A model generated the notes under the pieces. The model was given only the letters and a program-made list of their open reading frames with translations. It was not told the origin of the DNA and made no database searches. A stretch of DNA of 64,000 bases from contig JAILAT010000022.1 in NCBI GenBank assembly GCA_024681475.1, positions 62,001 to 126,000 on the forward strand, in the 5' to 3' direction. Numbering within the stretch: position 1 is the first letter of the stretch; the number at the start of each line of letters is the position of its first letter. This document shows, piece after piece, positions 16,363 through 26,748 of the stretch. Both the position numbers and the translations under genes were made by a program. This DNA is from Bacteroidales bacterium. Its GTDB lineage: Bacteria > Bacteroidota > Bacteroidia > Bacteroidales > P3.

Positions 16363-19300
16363 TCAATACAGTTCTATCTTTACATCGTACACCGAGGGGG
16401 TCTCTTCCAACAACGTTATCATCGCCCGTGGCTCGACAGTCAGCTGCTGTGACCCCATGCGCAGCGACAGATTGTGCTCAAGGTCTATCACATCGATGAA
16501 CATATGTGACTTTCCGGGATTCTGACGTGCATAGCCTTCCAGGGTGGCCACAAGGTCATCGGTGATGTCTTTCAACGATATGCAACAGCTGACAGCCTTG
16601 GCCTTATGCGCCATCACATCGCCCAGCAGCATCATGTTGGTGATGGTCATACGTGCCGGAAGCTCGACGGGTTTTCCATCCTTGTCCTTCACCGTCTTCT
16701 TCTTCACCGTGGCTTCGCAGTATACAAACTGTCCGTTCACACAGTAGTTCAGGTATTTGACCACATCATTGTCGAAGATGCGCAGCTGGTAGCTACCCTC
16801 ATAGTCCTCAATGGTCATCGTGGCGTAGGGCTTGCCGGTGCGTTGCGACACGCCATTGCGCGCTTCAGAGACAATGCCGGCAAAGCGCAGCATGTGGCGT
16901 TCTTGGCGGCACAGTCCCTCCAAGTCGTTCAGTTCGGGGCACTGCACATTGGTGAACATCTTGATTTCACGCTTATAGATGTCCAGCGGATGGGCGCTGA
17001 GGTAGAAGCCCAGCACCTCTTTCTCGTGGTAGCAGCGTTGCACCACGCTCCACTCCTCCGTCTTGGGCGGCGCCGGATGTTCCTCCTCCTTCAGGTCGTC
17101 GCTCATGTCGAAAATGGACATCTGCGCCGAGTTCTGGTTGTCGCGTTTGCGCACCTCCCAGCGTATCAGTTTCTCAAGGAATGTGGGTTGGCCCTCACCC
17201 TCCTGCTCTTGATGGAAATACTGGGCACGGTGCATATCGCCCAGCTGGTCGAAGGCACCGGCCATGACCAGCACCTCCATATTCTTGCGGTTCAGGGCTT
17301 TGATATCCACCCGGTCCAGAAAGTCGAAGATGTCGACATAGGGTCCATTCTGATTGCGTTCGTCGATGATGGTCTGTGCGGCCACCTCGCCCATGCCTTT
17401 GATGGCGCTGAGGCCGAAACGGATCTGTCCTTTTTCGTTGACCGAGAAATCGATGTCCGACTCGTTGACGCTCGGAGGCAAAATCTCCAGCTTGTTGCGT
17501 TTGCAGTCCTCCATCAGCTCGGTGATACGCGTGATGTCCGACAGCGAGGAGGTGAGCACCGCAGCCATATACTCGGCAGGGTAATGGGCTTTCAGATAGG
17601 CAGTCTGGTAGGCCACCCACGAGTAGCATGTGGCGTGCGACTTGTTGAAGGCATACTCGGCAAATTTCTTCCAGTCCTCCCATATCTTGTGCAGCTTGTC
17701 GTGGGGATGGCCATTCTTCTCGCCACCCTCATAGAACAGCTGCTCCAGCTCGTTCATTTTCTCTATCTGCTTCTTTCCCATTGCCTTACGCAATGTATCG
17801 CTCTGTCCGCGCGTAAAGCCTGCCAACTGTCGCGACAAAAGCATGACCTGCTCCTGGTAGACCGTCACGCCGTAGGTCTCCTTCAGGTACTTCTCCATGC
17901 AGGGGATGTCATATTCCACAGGCTCGCGGCCCTGCTTGCGGTTGATGAACTTGGGGATATAGGCCATAGGACCCGGACGGTAGAGGGCATTCATAGCAAT
18001 CAGGTCCTCAAACACCGTCGGCTCCAGCTCTTTAAGGTATTTCTGCATTCCCGCCGACTCAAATTGGAACGTGGCCACCGTGTTGCCCTCGGAGAAGAGG
18101 CGGTAGGTCTCCTTGTCGTCGATGGGGATATGGTCTATGTCGAGGTCAATGCCATGTGTTTTCTTGATGTTTCGCAGCGCATCCTTGATGATAGTGAGGT
18201 TCTTGAGGCCCAAGAAGTCCATCTTGATAAGACCCACATTCTCCACCACGTGACCGTCATACTGCGTCACCAGCACATCTTCGCCGGTGTCCTTGTCTTT
18301 GATGGTACAGACGGGCGCATAGCGCGTCAGGTCGTCAGCGCCGATAATCACGCCGCAGGCGTGGATGCCCACCTGACGGTTGGTGTCCTCCAACTCCTCG
18401 GCATAGGTCAGCATCGACTTCAACTCTTCGTCGTCGCCCTCCATAATCTCGCGGAGCTCAGGCACATAGCGTATGCAGTTCTTCAGGTTCACCTTGGGCG
18501 ATTTACCCTTTTCGTCCTTGATATTGTCGGGGAATCCGCGGTCGGGTATAAAGCCCTTGATTTCGTTGACCTTCGACAACGGCACACGCTGCACACGCCC
18601 CACGTCGGCTATCGACGACTTGGTGGCCATGGTGCCATAGGTGATGATGTGCGCCACCTTCTCCTTGCCATATTTCTTTGTTATCCAGTCGAGTACCTTT
18701 CCGCGTCCTGCATCGTCGAAGTCGACATCGATATCAGGCAACGAGATACGGTCGGGGTTGAGGAAACGCTCGAACAGCAGGTCGTAGCGCAGGGGGTCAA
18801 TGTCCGTAATCCACAGACAGTAGGCCACTACGCTGCCTGCCGCCGAGCCACGGCCGGGTCCTACGCTGACATCCAGCTCCTCGCGTGCGGCGCGGATATA
18901 ATCTTGGACGATAAGGAAGTAGCCCGGAAATCCCATGGTCTTGATGGTGTGCAGCTCAAAGTTGATGCGCTCCAGCTGCTCCTCGGTGAGCTCTTCGCCA
19001 TAGCGCTTGTGGGCTCCTTTCATGACCAGCTCCTTCAAGTAGTCGGCCTCGAACTTGATGCGGTAGAGTTTGTCGTAGCCTCCCAGTTTCTCAATCTTCT
19101 TCTCGGCAGCCTCCTGGCTCATCACCACCTCGCCTTTCTCGTTGCGGGTGAACTCGTCGAAAAGCTCCTGCACCGTGATGCGGCTGCGGTATTCCTCCTC
19201 GGTACCGAAACTCGCAGGGATGTCGAAAACAGGCATAATGGGGTCGGAATCGATGCTGTATTCCTCCACCTTGGCTGCAATCTCCATGGTGTTGGCCATC

Positions 19301-20259
19301 GACTCGGGCAAGTCGGAAAAGATGGCGGCCATCTCGTCGGGCGACTTCAGCCATTCCTGCTTGGTGTAGTGCAGACGGTTCTCTTCGTCGACGTACTTGC
19401 TGGTGCTGAGACAGATAAGGCGGTCGTGCGCCTCGCCATGCTCCTCCTCCACAAAGTGGACATCGTTGGTGGCGACAATCTTGATGTCGTATTTTTTAGC
19501 CAGTTGCAGCAACTCCTCGTTCACGACTTTCTGACGCTCGTAGGTGTCGTAGGCGGCATTGGGCTTGTCGGTCTTGTGGCGCTGCAGTTCAAGATAGTAG
19601 TCCTCGCCGAAAAGATTCTTGTACCAGCGCACGGTCTCCTCGGCGCCTTCCATGTCGCCCTTCATGATTTTCTGCGGCACCTCACCGCCCAGGCATGCCG
19701 AACAGCATATCACGCCATCGTGCCACTTTTCCAGCACATTGCGGTCGATACGGGGGTTGTAGAAAAAGCCGTCGGTGAAGGCTATGGAGCTCAGCTTGCA
19801 GAGGTTCTTGTAGCCCTGCTTGTTCTTGGCCAGCAGGATAAGGTGGTATCCGCTGCGGTCCACGATGCGGTCGCGCCCCGTCTCGGGGTCGCGCTCCTTG
19901 AGTGCGGCATCCTTGTCATACAGTGTGCGGTGCGCCACATAGGCCTCGATACCCAATATCGGCTTGAAATGCTGCTTTTTGAGTTTCTCTATCTCTGCCA
20001 CGGCAGCAGCTTTCGCCTCGGGTGTGGCATCGGCGTTGTCGACAATGGCTTGCTGCTCCTTGATTTTGTCTTTCAGTTTGCCGTTCTCCTTGTTCACGCA
20101 GTCCACCAACTCCTTGATACCGTACATATTGCCGTGGTCCGTCAGGGCCATGGCATACATTCCGTTGCGTTTGCATTTGCTTATCAGGTCGGGCACTTTC
20201 GACATTCCGTCCAAGATGGAGAAATGCGAGTGGACATGGAGATGGGTAAATTCAGGCAT
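16363..20259 (-). CDS. dnaE: DNA polymerase III subunit alpha
   Basis: A 1298-residue replicative polymerase subunit, of usual length. The N-terminal PHP domain begins HLHVHSHFSILDG (about residue 6). The catalytic palm shows GPGRGSAAGS near 468 and PDIDVDFDDAGRGKV near 510, the latter holding the metal-binding aspartates. The helix-hairpin-helix segment (IRFGLSAIKGMGE, about 950) and a C-terminal OB fold (about 1105-1200) follow. It acts in the cytoplasmic replisome. It is 15 bp after a small secreted-protein gene, an odd partner that may reflect only transcript sharing. The large plus-strand open frame over this gene is a shadow. Confidence 0.97.
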   Translation of the reverse strand: MPEFTHLHVHSHFSILDGMSKVPDLISKCKRNGMYAMALTDHGNMYGIKELVDCVNKENGKLKDKIKEQQAIVDNADATPEAKAAAVAEIEKLKKQHFKPILGIEAYVAHRTLYDKDAALKERDPETGRDRIVDRSGYHLILLAKNKQGYKNLCKLSSIAFTDGFFYNPRIDRNVLEKWHDGVICCSACLGGEVPQKIMKGDMEGAEETVRWYKNLFGEDYYLELQRHKTDKPNAAYDTYERQKVVNEELLQLAKKYDIKIVATNDVHFVEEEHGEAHDRLICLSTSKYVDEENRLHYTKQEWLKSPDEMAAIFSDLPESMANTMEIAAKVEEYSIDSDPIMPVFDIPASFGTEEEYRSRITVQELFDEFTRNEKGEVVMSQEAAEKKIEKLGGYDKLYRIKFEADYLKELVMKGAHKRYGEELTEEQLERINFELHTIKTMGFPGYFLIVQDYIRAAREELDVSVGPGRGSAAGSVVAYCLWITDIDPLRYDLLFERFLNPDRISLPDIDVDFDDAGRGKVLDWITKKYGKEKVAHIITYGTMATKSSIADVGRVQRVPLSKVNEIKGFIPDRGFPDNIKDEKGKSPKVNLKNCIRYVPELREIMEGDDEELKSMLTYAEELEDTNRQVGIHACGVIIGADDLTRYAPVCTIKDKDTGEDVLVTQYDGHVVENVGLIKMDFLGLKNLTIIKDALRNIKKTHGIDLDIDHIPIDDKETYRLFSEGNTVATFQFESAGMQKYLKELEPTVFEDLIAMNALYRPGPMAYIPKFINRKQGREPVEYDIPCMEKYLKETYGVTVYQEQVMLLSRQLAGFTRGQSDTLRKAMGKKQIEKMNELEQLFYEGGEKNGHPHDKLHKIWEDWKKFAEYAFNKSHATCYSWVAYQTAYLKAHYPAEYMAAVLTSSLSDITRITELMEDCKRNKLEILPPSVNESDIDFSVNEKGQIRFGLSAIKGMGEVAAQTIIDERNQNGPYVDIFDFLDRVDIKALNRKNMEVLVMAGAFDQLGDMHRAQYFHQEQEGEGQPTFLEKLIRWEVRKRDNQNSAQMSIFDMSDDLKEEEHPAPPKTEEWSVVQRCYHEKEVLGFYLSAHPLDIYKREIKMFTNVQCPELNDLEGLCRQERHMLRFAGIVSEARNGVSQRTGKPYATMTIEDYEGSYQLRIFDNDVVKYLNYCVNGQFVYCEATVKKKTVKDKDGKPVELPARMTITNMMLLGDVMAHKAKAVSCCISLKDITDDLVATLEGYARQNPGKSHMFIDVIDLEHNLSLRMGSQQLTVEPRAMITLLEETPSVYDVKIELY

Positions 20260-20274
20260 AGTTTTTATTCCTTT

Positions 20275-21009
20275 TTAATAATACACCAGTGTACGCTCCA
20301 GCGTGTAGTAGTGTCTTCCGTTGTTATAGTATGTGCATGACGTCCAGTTTTTTTGCTTGTCGTAGACATAGCTGCGCCGCTCCACGGTGGTGGTCTTGGT
20401 GCCCTCCTCGCTGTAGAAGGTCTGTGTGCGGCGCGTCAGGTTGCCATGCTTGTCGTATTTGTATTGCTCTTTCATGAGCAGCAGTTCGTCGGCAGAGTAT
20501 TGCTCCACCTTGGTGAGGCGTTCTTTCTTGTTGTATTTCGACACCGTGCGCGTCGTCACTATGGCGGTGTCGCTTCCGTAGCCGTAGGCCACAGTCTGCA
20601 GCAGGCGCGCGTCGGCGGCGTAGATGTAGTGCACCGAGCTCACCAGCTGTCCACGCATATTGAAATGGCGCACCTCCACGAGGTCGCCGCCCCAGTCGGT
20701 GGTATAGCGAAAATTCAAGTCCCTGCTTTTTAGCGGATAGTTGGTCACGCGCTCGCCGCCGAAACCACGCACCACCTGACTCTGCATCATTCCCTTGCTG
20801 TTGAAGGTGTATACCGTCTCGCGGTTCATGTCGTTGCCGCTGCTGTAGCGCTGCAGTTCAGTCACTTGCTTCACCTTCCCTTTCAGGTTGCAGTCGCTCC
20901 ACGAGGGCTGCAGCAGCGACTGCTCGCTGTGTTGCGCAACAGCGGCAAAGGGAATCATACAGCATGCCAGCAGCACGCACCACATTATTTTATAGGTCTT
21001 TATCCTCAT
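20275..21009 (-). CDS. Secreted YD-repeat-like protein
   Basis: A 244-residue protein. The ATG at 21009 is preceded by a strong Shine-Dalgarno AAGGAGAC, rare in this phylum, and begins the signal peptide (cut near VAQHS, about residue 26). The frame is open 12 codons further up but that start lacks support. The body repeats short units such as YKYDKHGNLTRRTQTF and YVYDKQKNWTSCTYY, i.e. Y-x-Y-D-x-x-G/K-N-x-T, the YD pattern of Rhs and wall-associated proteins. A shorter protein of the same style is at 50344-50751. Function unknown; it lies between ettA and dnaE. Confidence 0.7.
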   Translation of the reverse strand: MRIKTYKIMWCVLLACCMIPFAAVAQHSEQSLLQPSWSDCNLKGKVKQVTELQRYSSGNDMNRETVYTFNSKGMMQSQVVRGFGGERVTNYPLKSRDLNFRYTTDWGGDLVEVRHFNMRGQLVSSVHYIYAADARLLQTVAYGYGSDTAIVTTRTVSKYNKKERLTKVEQYSADELLLMKEQYKYDKHGNLTRRTQTFYSEEGTKTTTVERRSYVYDKQKNWTSCTYYNNGRHYYTLERTLVYY

Positions 21010-21041
21010 CTTGTCTCCTTTCGTGGCAATGTGGCAGAACA

Positions 21042-22709
21042 TCACATCAGTTTCTTGTAGCGCAGGCGGTGCGGTGTGTCGTCACCCAGCCGTTTACGAC
21101 GGTTTTCCTCATACTCCGAATAGCTGCCCTCGAAGAAATAGACCTGCGAGTCGCCCTCGAAAGCCAAAATGTGAGTGCAGATGCGGTCCAGGAACCAGCG
21201 GTCGTGGCTGATGACCACGGCGCATCCGGCGAAGTTCTCCAAGCCCTCCTCCAAAGCGCGCATCGTGTTGACATCGATGTCGTTGGTAGGCTCGTCGAGC
21301 AGCAGCACGTTGGCTTCGCTCTTCAGTGTCAGCGCCAGGTGCAGACGGTTGCGCTCGCCACCGCTGAGCACGCCGGCCTTCTTGCTCTGGTCGTTGCCGC
21401 TGAAATTGAAGCGCGAGATATAGGCACGGCTGTTCACCAGCCTGCCGCCAATCTGAATCTGCTCGTTGCCTTCGCTGACCACCTCCCACACCGATTTCTC
21501 GGGGTCGATCTGCACATGTTGCTGGTCAACATAGCCTATCTTGACGGTCTCGCCCACCGTGAAGGTGCCTTTGTCGGGCTGCTCCAGGCCCATGATGAGA
21601 CGGAACAGCGTGGTCTTGCCGCAACCGTTGGGGCCAATGATGCCCACAATGCCGGCTGGCGGCAGCGAGAAGGTGAGGTTCTCATACAGCAGTTTGTCGC
21701 CGTAGGCTTTGCTTACGCCTTCCACCTCCAGCACTTTGCTGCCCAGACGGGGACCGTTGGGGATGAATATCTCCAAGTGCTGCTCCTTCTCTTTCACATC
21801 TTCGTTCATCATACGGTCGTAGGCTGCCAGACGCGCCTTGCCTTTGGCATGACGCGCCTTGGGGGCCATGCGCACCCATTCCAGCTCGCGCTGCAGCGTC
21901 TTGCGGCGCTTGCTTTCCTGCTTCTCTTCCATGGCCAGACGTTGCGTCTTCTGCTCCAGCCACGACGAATAGTTGCCTTGCCAGGGGATGCCTTCGCCAC
22001 GGTCCAGCTCCAGAATCCAGCCCGCCACGTTGTCGAGGAAATAGCGGTCGTGCGTTACGGCGATGACGGTGCCTTTGTATTGCTGCAAATGTTGTTCCAG
22101 CCACTCGATTGACTCAGCGTCGAGGTGGTTGGTAGGCTCGTCGAGCAGCAGGATGTCGGGCTCTTTGAGCAGCAGACGGCACAGCGCCACACGGCGGCGC
22201 TCACCGCCGCTGAGGTTTCGCACCAACTGGTCGTCGTCGGGACAGCGCAGCGCATCCATGGCACGCTCCAGGCGGCTGTCGAGGGTCCACGCGTCGTGCT
22301 GGTCCAGCAGCTCGGTGAGTTCGCCCTGACGTTCACACAGCTTGTCGAAGTCGGCGTCGGGCTCGGCAAAGGCGTTGTTCACCTCCTCGTATTCTCTCAG
22401 CCAGTCGACAACCTCCTGCACACCCTCCTGGACCACCTCCTTGACGGTCTTGTTGTCATCCAGTTGCGGCTCCTGCTCCAGATAGCCCACGCTATAGCCC
22501 GGAGCGAAAACCACTTCACCCTGATAGTCTTTGTCCACACCGGCAATAATCTTCAGCAGCGAGGACTTGCCCGAGCCGTTGAGGCCGATGATGCCTATCT
22601 TGGCGCCATAGAAGAATGAGAGGTATATATCCTTCAATATCTGGCGGCTGGGGGGAATCAGCTTGCCCACACCCACCATGGAGAAAATAATTTTTTTGTC
22701 GTCAGCCAT
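21042..22709 (-). CDS. ettA: Energy-dependent translational throttle protein EttA (ABC-F)
   Basis: A 555-residue soluble protein with two ABC ATPase domains and no membrane segments. The first has GLNGSGKSSLLK near residue 41, signature LSGGERRRVAL near 163 and DEPTNHLD near 187. The second has GPNGCGKTTLFR near 358, LSGGERNRLHL near 440 and DEPTNDID near 470. The linker between them (about 240-320) has the E/R/K-rich helices and the ARQAKSKARL-like segment (here KARHAKGKARL) typical of EttA. It binds the ribosomal E site and gates early elongation according to ATP level. A standard Bacteroidales housekeeping gene, 124 bp after recJ. Confidence 0.95.
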   Translation of the reverse strand: MADDKKIIFSMVGVGKLIPPSRQILKDIYLSFFYGAKIGIIGLNGSGKSSLLKIIAGVDKDYQGEVVFAPGYSVGYLEQEPQLDDNKTVKEVVQEGVQEVVDWLREYEEVNNAFAEPDADFDKLCERQGELTELLDQHDAWTLDSRLERAMDALRCPDDDQLVRNLSGGERRRVALCRLLLKEPDILLLDEPTNHLDAESIEWLEQHLQQYKGTVIAVTHDRYFLDNVAGWILELDRGEGIPWQGNYSSWLEQKTQRLAMEEKQESKRRKTLQRELEWVRMAPKARHAKGKARLAAYDRMMNEDVKEKEQHLEIFIPNGPRLGSKVLEVEGVSKAYGDKLLYENLTFSLPPAGIVGIIGPNGCGKTTLFRLIMGLEQPDKGTFTVGETVKIGYVDQQHVQIDPEKSVWEVVSEGNEQIQIGGRLVNSRAYISRFNFSGNDQSKKAGVLSGGERNRLHLALTLKSEANVLLLDEPTNDIDVNTMRALEEGLENFAGCAVVISHDRWFLDRICTHILAFEGDSQVYFFEGSYSEYEENRRKRLGDDTPHRLRYKKLM

Positions 22710-22833
22710 AGCGTAAAAGGTTAAAGTTGTATTTTGAACACAATAGGTGAAATCAACGTGTCGTCAATGGACAAAAGGTCATATTTCTGTCTTGCATACC
22801 ATTGCAGAGATACAGCTTATTTGTTAAAAACCA

Positions 22834-24669
22834 TCATCTCTCAAACCGTATATCTTTGACATTCAGCTGTGTCTCCGTCTTGCCATTCCAGTAGTTCTCT
22901 TCCAGCATATAGCACACATCGAAGTGCTCGCCGGCGCGGATGCGCTCACAGTTGCCGCCCAGCTGGAAGCCGATGGCGGGATAGGCGCGCGAACGTTCGG
23001 TGATAGGTATCACCGAGAATTTCAGGTGGTTGGAGCCCACCACACGCGGTGTGCCATAGGCCACCAGCTCGCGGGTCATGAATACCGGCACCGTGTTTTC
23101 GGGGCCAAATGGAGAGAACTGCTTGAGGATGCGCAAAAATTTGGGTGTGATATGCTCCGCGAAACTGATTTCGGCGTCGATCTCTATCTCGGGACGTGTG
23201 GCCTCCTCAGGCAGCGATGCCGCCACCACCTCTTCGAAGCGTTCCTGGAACTTCTCGAAGTTCTCGGCTCTCAGCGACACGCCAGCGGCGCTCTTGTGGC
23301 CGCCGAAATGCTCCAGCAGGTCGCTGCACTGCTCCAAGGCGGCGTGGACGTCGAAATCCTTGATGCTTCGCGCCGAACCCACATACAGGTCATCGGTGGA
23401 ATAGGTGAAGATGATTGTGGGCTTGTAGAACGACTCCACCAATCGGCTGGCCACGATACCCACCACACCGCGATGCCACTGGGGCCCGAAAAGCACTATC
23501 GAGCGGCGGTTGGCCTGCTTCGGGTCGCTCTCTATGCGCCGCTTGGCCTCCTCGGTGGCCTGACTGTCAAGGTCTTTGCGTTCCTTGTTGTAGTTGTTGA
23601 TTTCCTCGGCCAGCTTGGAGGCCTCCTCCAGGTTCTCGGCAAGCATCAGCTTCACCGAGTCCTTGGCCGAATGGATACGGCCTGCAGCGTTGATACGCGG
23701 CCCTACCAGGAAGACCAGATCGCTGATGTTAAGCTCTTTGCAGAAATACGAATCCTTCTCGGGGGTGCCTGTGGCGCTCTCACTCTTCTTGCGGGGCTCG
23801 ATATGGCCGTAGGTCAGGATGGCCTCCAGACCTGGCCGCGGCTTGGTGTTGAGCACCTTCAGGCCGTAGGCCGCCAGCACACGGTTCTCGCCCACGATGG
23901 GGACGATGTCCGAGGCGATGCTCACCACCACCAAGTCCAAGTAGCTCAGCAGCTTACCTTTAAGCATCTCCATGTTCTTGCACTGCGCGGTGGTAAGGTT
24001 CGAGGCCACGTCGCACAGACGCACGCCAATCTTCTCCTCCATATAGGCCTCGATAATCTTGAAGCCTATGCCGCAGCCCGACAGCTCCTTGAAGGGATAG
24101 GGACAGTCCTCGCGTTTGGGTTCCAGCACCGCCACCGCATCGGGCAGCACCTCGCCGGGCAGATGGTGGTCGCCGACGATGAGGTCGATGCCAAACTGCT
24201 TGGCGTAGGCTGCCTGCTCCACGGCCTTGATGCCGCAGTCGAGGGCAATAATAAGTTTCACACCTGTCTGATGGGCATAGTCTATGCCCTGAAACGAAAT
24301 GCCATAGCCTTCCGTGTCACGATCAGGAATATAGAAGTCGATGTTATAATGCAGCGTATGGAAATAGGAGTAAACCAATGCCACAGCCGATGTGCCATCC
24401 ACATCGTAGTCGCCATAAATCAGCATCCGCTCACGGTTTTTTATTGCTTGATTTATTCTAGCAATAGCACGGTCCATGTCCTTCATCAAGAACGGATCGT
24501 GGAGCTGATCCAGGCTCGGCCGGAAGAAGTGCTTCGCCTCATCAAATGTCGTAACACCTCGTTCCACGAGCAAAGTGGCAATAATTTTGTCCACACCCAG
24601 CGATTCCGCCAATTTTTCAACAACCTCTAAATCATAATCTTTCCTTAATATCCAACGTTTATCTTTCAT
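22834..24669 (-). CDS. recJ: Single-stranded-DNA-specific exonuclease RecJ
   Basis: A 611-residue DHH-family 5'-3' exonuclease for repair and recombination. The DHH domain shows YGDYDVDGTSAVAL near residue 84, ALDCGIKA near 142 and GDHHLPGE near 170. The DHHA1 domain has GGHKSAAGVSL near 463, and the segment RINAAGRI is near 330. The length is slightly above the usual 560-580. It is the first gene upstream of ettA on the same strand, 124 bp away. About 200 bp separate it from the split T9SS gene upstream. Confidence 0.95.
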   Translation of the reverse strand: MKDKRWILRKDYDLEVVEKLAESLGVDKIIATLLVERGVTTFDEAKHFFRPSLDQLHDPFLMKDMDRAIARINQAIKNRERMLIYGDYDVDGTSAVALVYSYFHTLHYNIDFYIPDRDTEGYGISFQGIDYAHQTGVKLIIALDCGIKAVEQAAYAKQFGIDLIVGDHHLPGEVLPDAVAVLEPKREDCPYPFKELSGCGIGFKIIEAYMEEKIGVRLCDVASNLTTAQCKNMEMLKGKLLSYLDLVVVSIASDIVPIVGENRVLAAYGLKVLNTKPRPGLEAILTYGHIEPRKKSESATGTPEKDSYFCKELNISDLVFLVGPRINAAGRIHSAKDSVKLMLAENLEEASKLAEEINNYNKERKDLDSQATEEAKRRIESDPKQANRRSIVLFGPQWHRGVVGIVASRLVESFYKPTIIFTYSTDDLYVGSARSIKDFDVHAALEQCSDLLEHFGGHKSAAGVSLRAENFEKFQERFEEVVAASLPEEATRPEIEIDAEISFAEHITPKFLRILKQFSPFGPENTVPVFMTRELVAYGTPRVVGSNHLKFSVIPITERSRAYPAIGFQLGGNCERIRAGEHFDVCYMLEENYWNGKTETQLNVKDIRFER

Positions 24670-24869
24670 TTTTTACTGGGTGTAAAATTACAAACTTTTT
24701 ATGACATGGCGGTAATATTTTTTATATTTTTTCCACAATAATACCACAAAGAATTATACCTCACTGCAAATCAACCGTCTACAGCGAAGTATTAATTCCT
24801 TTCCTGACAATAAACCAGATGTCCTGTGAGACTTATAAAGCCTCCAGGTCTTATCAGCCTCAAGGCCCC

Positions 24870-26684
24870 CTAGTTCCGCACCAGCTTGCGCGTCGCTGTG
24901 CCTTCGTCGGTGGCGATGAGCAGGGTGTATGTCCCTGCTGCCCAGCGCTCCACGTTGAGGGTCACCTCTGCACTGTCGGGATGCAGCAGCGCCACCTGGC
25001 GCCCTGTCGCGTCGTACACTGTCACCTGGCGGATGGCCGTCGCGGCCGCGATGCGCACCTCCCTCGTGGCCGGGTTGGGCACCAGCAGCACCTCCATCCC
25101 GTCGCTCTCCACGATGCCGGCAGGAGGCCTGGCGGCAAACTGCGCCGTCAGCAGCGTGTCGCTCTCCACCGTGAGACTCCGCGGGTTCTCGTCCTCGCCG
25201 TCGCCCCACACGATGAACTGGCCCGTCTCGGTGGGCACCGCCGTCAGCGTCGCCACACTCTGCGCCTCATACACGCCGCTGCCCGTCACCGTGCCCCACG
25301 GCGAATAGTTGCTCCTCCCCTCCACCGCGTAGCCCGGCACGCGGCCCGTCACCGCCTCGCTCCACACCGACCAGTAGGCCGTGGAGTCCTCATACGAGCA
25401 CAGCCCCCGCACGCGGAAGGCATACAGCGTGTCGTACAGCAGCCCGCTGATGTTCAGCACCGTGTCCGTCGTGGTCACCACTGTGTGGCCCGTCTCGTCC
25501 TCGTCGGCCAGGCCATAGGCCACCTCGTAGCGCGCGTAGCCCTCGGCGCCTGTCCAGCTCAGCAGCGCACTGTGCTCGGCATCCATCGCAACTGTCATGT
25601 CTCCGATGGGCTCGCAGTGGATGCCGTAGTGGGTCTCCACCCACGGCGACCACGTCTCTATCGTGTCCTCGTACACGCACAGCGCACGCAGCAGGAACAC
25701 ATACGACGAATCGTGTGCGAAGCCCGTCAGCGTCACCGCCGTGTCCGCTGTCGTCACCACCGTATAGGTCGACGTGTCGGCACTCGCCGGCCCGTAGCGC
25801 AGTTCGTAGAGGTCGTGCAGCGTCTCGTCACTCCAGTGCACGTAGAAGTCGTGCCCGGCCACAGGGTCGATGCGCACGCTGTCCACCGTGAAGCAGTTCT
25901 GCAACGCATAGCTCAGCCACTAGTTCCGGTCCGTGATGGCAAAGATGGGATACTGATACACCAAATTATGATAAAAATAAATTGAGTCATTGGACAAAAC
26001 ATGACAAATCCCCAGCAGCCTGTCATTAGGATATGTCGCAATACCATAGAAATGGATATAATGGTCGAATGCTCCTGTTCGTTCCATAAAAGCATAGGTA
26101 GATCCAAGCAGCATCGCATACGAGGTATCGTCTATGGGGTATCCATGCCTGAAATAACTTTCATACAGAGGAAAAATACATAATGATTCCCGTGTTGCGG
26201 TATCCATATAAGTCATCAATTCTAATTGATTCAATTCGGCCCAATAAGCCGATGCCATATGAAAAGGCCCACCATAATAGTTGTACTGAGGAACAATCAG
26301 GTATCGACTTGGTGTATCAATATTTATTTTCACCGAATCGACAGCAGTATAAGATTGTCCTCCAGGCCTGTACAAAAAGGCCCATGGCTCAGGATGTTCC
26401 AAAGGGGTATATACACCATGCACATTAATTTGGGGTGTCTCCATCATCGCAACGATACCATATATCACTGTTCCTTCGATTGCTTTCGGAAGAACGCATC
26501 CCGCCCTCCTAGGAACATTGGGGGTCGGAGCCAGACCAGGTACTAATCCGCGTGCATTACAGTCTCCAAACCGCCAAAAGTCGGGCATCAGATATCCGAT
26601 GCTGTCTTTGTCACTAATTATCGGCTGTGCAAACAATTGGCCAACAAACAATATTGCAAGTAACAGAATAGACAATTTCTTCAT
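24870..26684 (-). pseudogene. T9SS-type secreted protein interrupted by an in-frame TAG
   Basis: The 5' part (25920-26684, 254 residues) starts with a signal peptide (MKKLSILLLAILFVGQLFAQ) and ends ITDRN then TAG. The same frame continues without a start as WLSYALQNCFTVDSV and runs 349 residues to 24870, with two fibronectin-III-like units (YEL/YEV-RYG and SYVFLLRALC / LYAFRVRGLC) and a C-terminal sorting domain (VLLVPNPATREVRI ... GTYTLLIATDEGTATRKLVRN at the end). One gene is thus split by one stop codon. TAG is a normal stop for other genes here. The 3' part is much GC-richer than the 5' part. A disabled cargo gene is likeliest; a base error is possible. Confidence 0.8.
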
Positions 26685-26748
26685 AAGACATTGATTTTTA
26701 TTCACTAATATTATTTCTTCATCATATTTCAATTTTTATAATACGCTG

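Noticed and set aside
16606-20340. A 1244-codon open frame on the plus strand
   Set aside because: It lies antisense to dnaE, whose motifs are all in place. Low stop density opposite a biased gene explains it.
22924-24630. A 568-codon plus-strand frame
   Set aside because: It is a shadow of recJ; it has no family pattern or promoter.
25920-25922. TAG read as an amino acid (recoding) genome-wide
   Set aside because: TAG ends several normal genes here (DUF4270 protein, ccsBA, atpE), so it is a regular stop codon.
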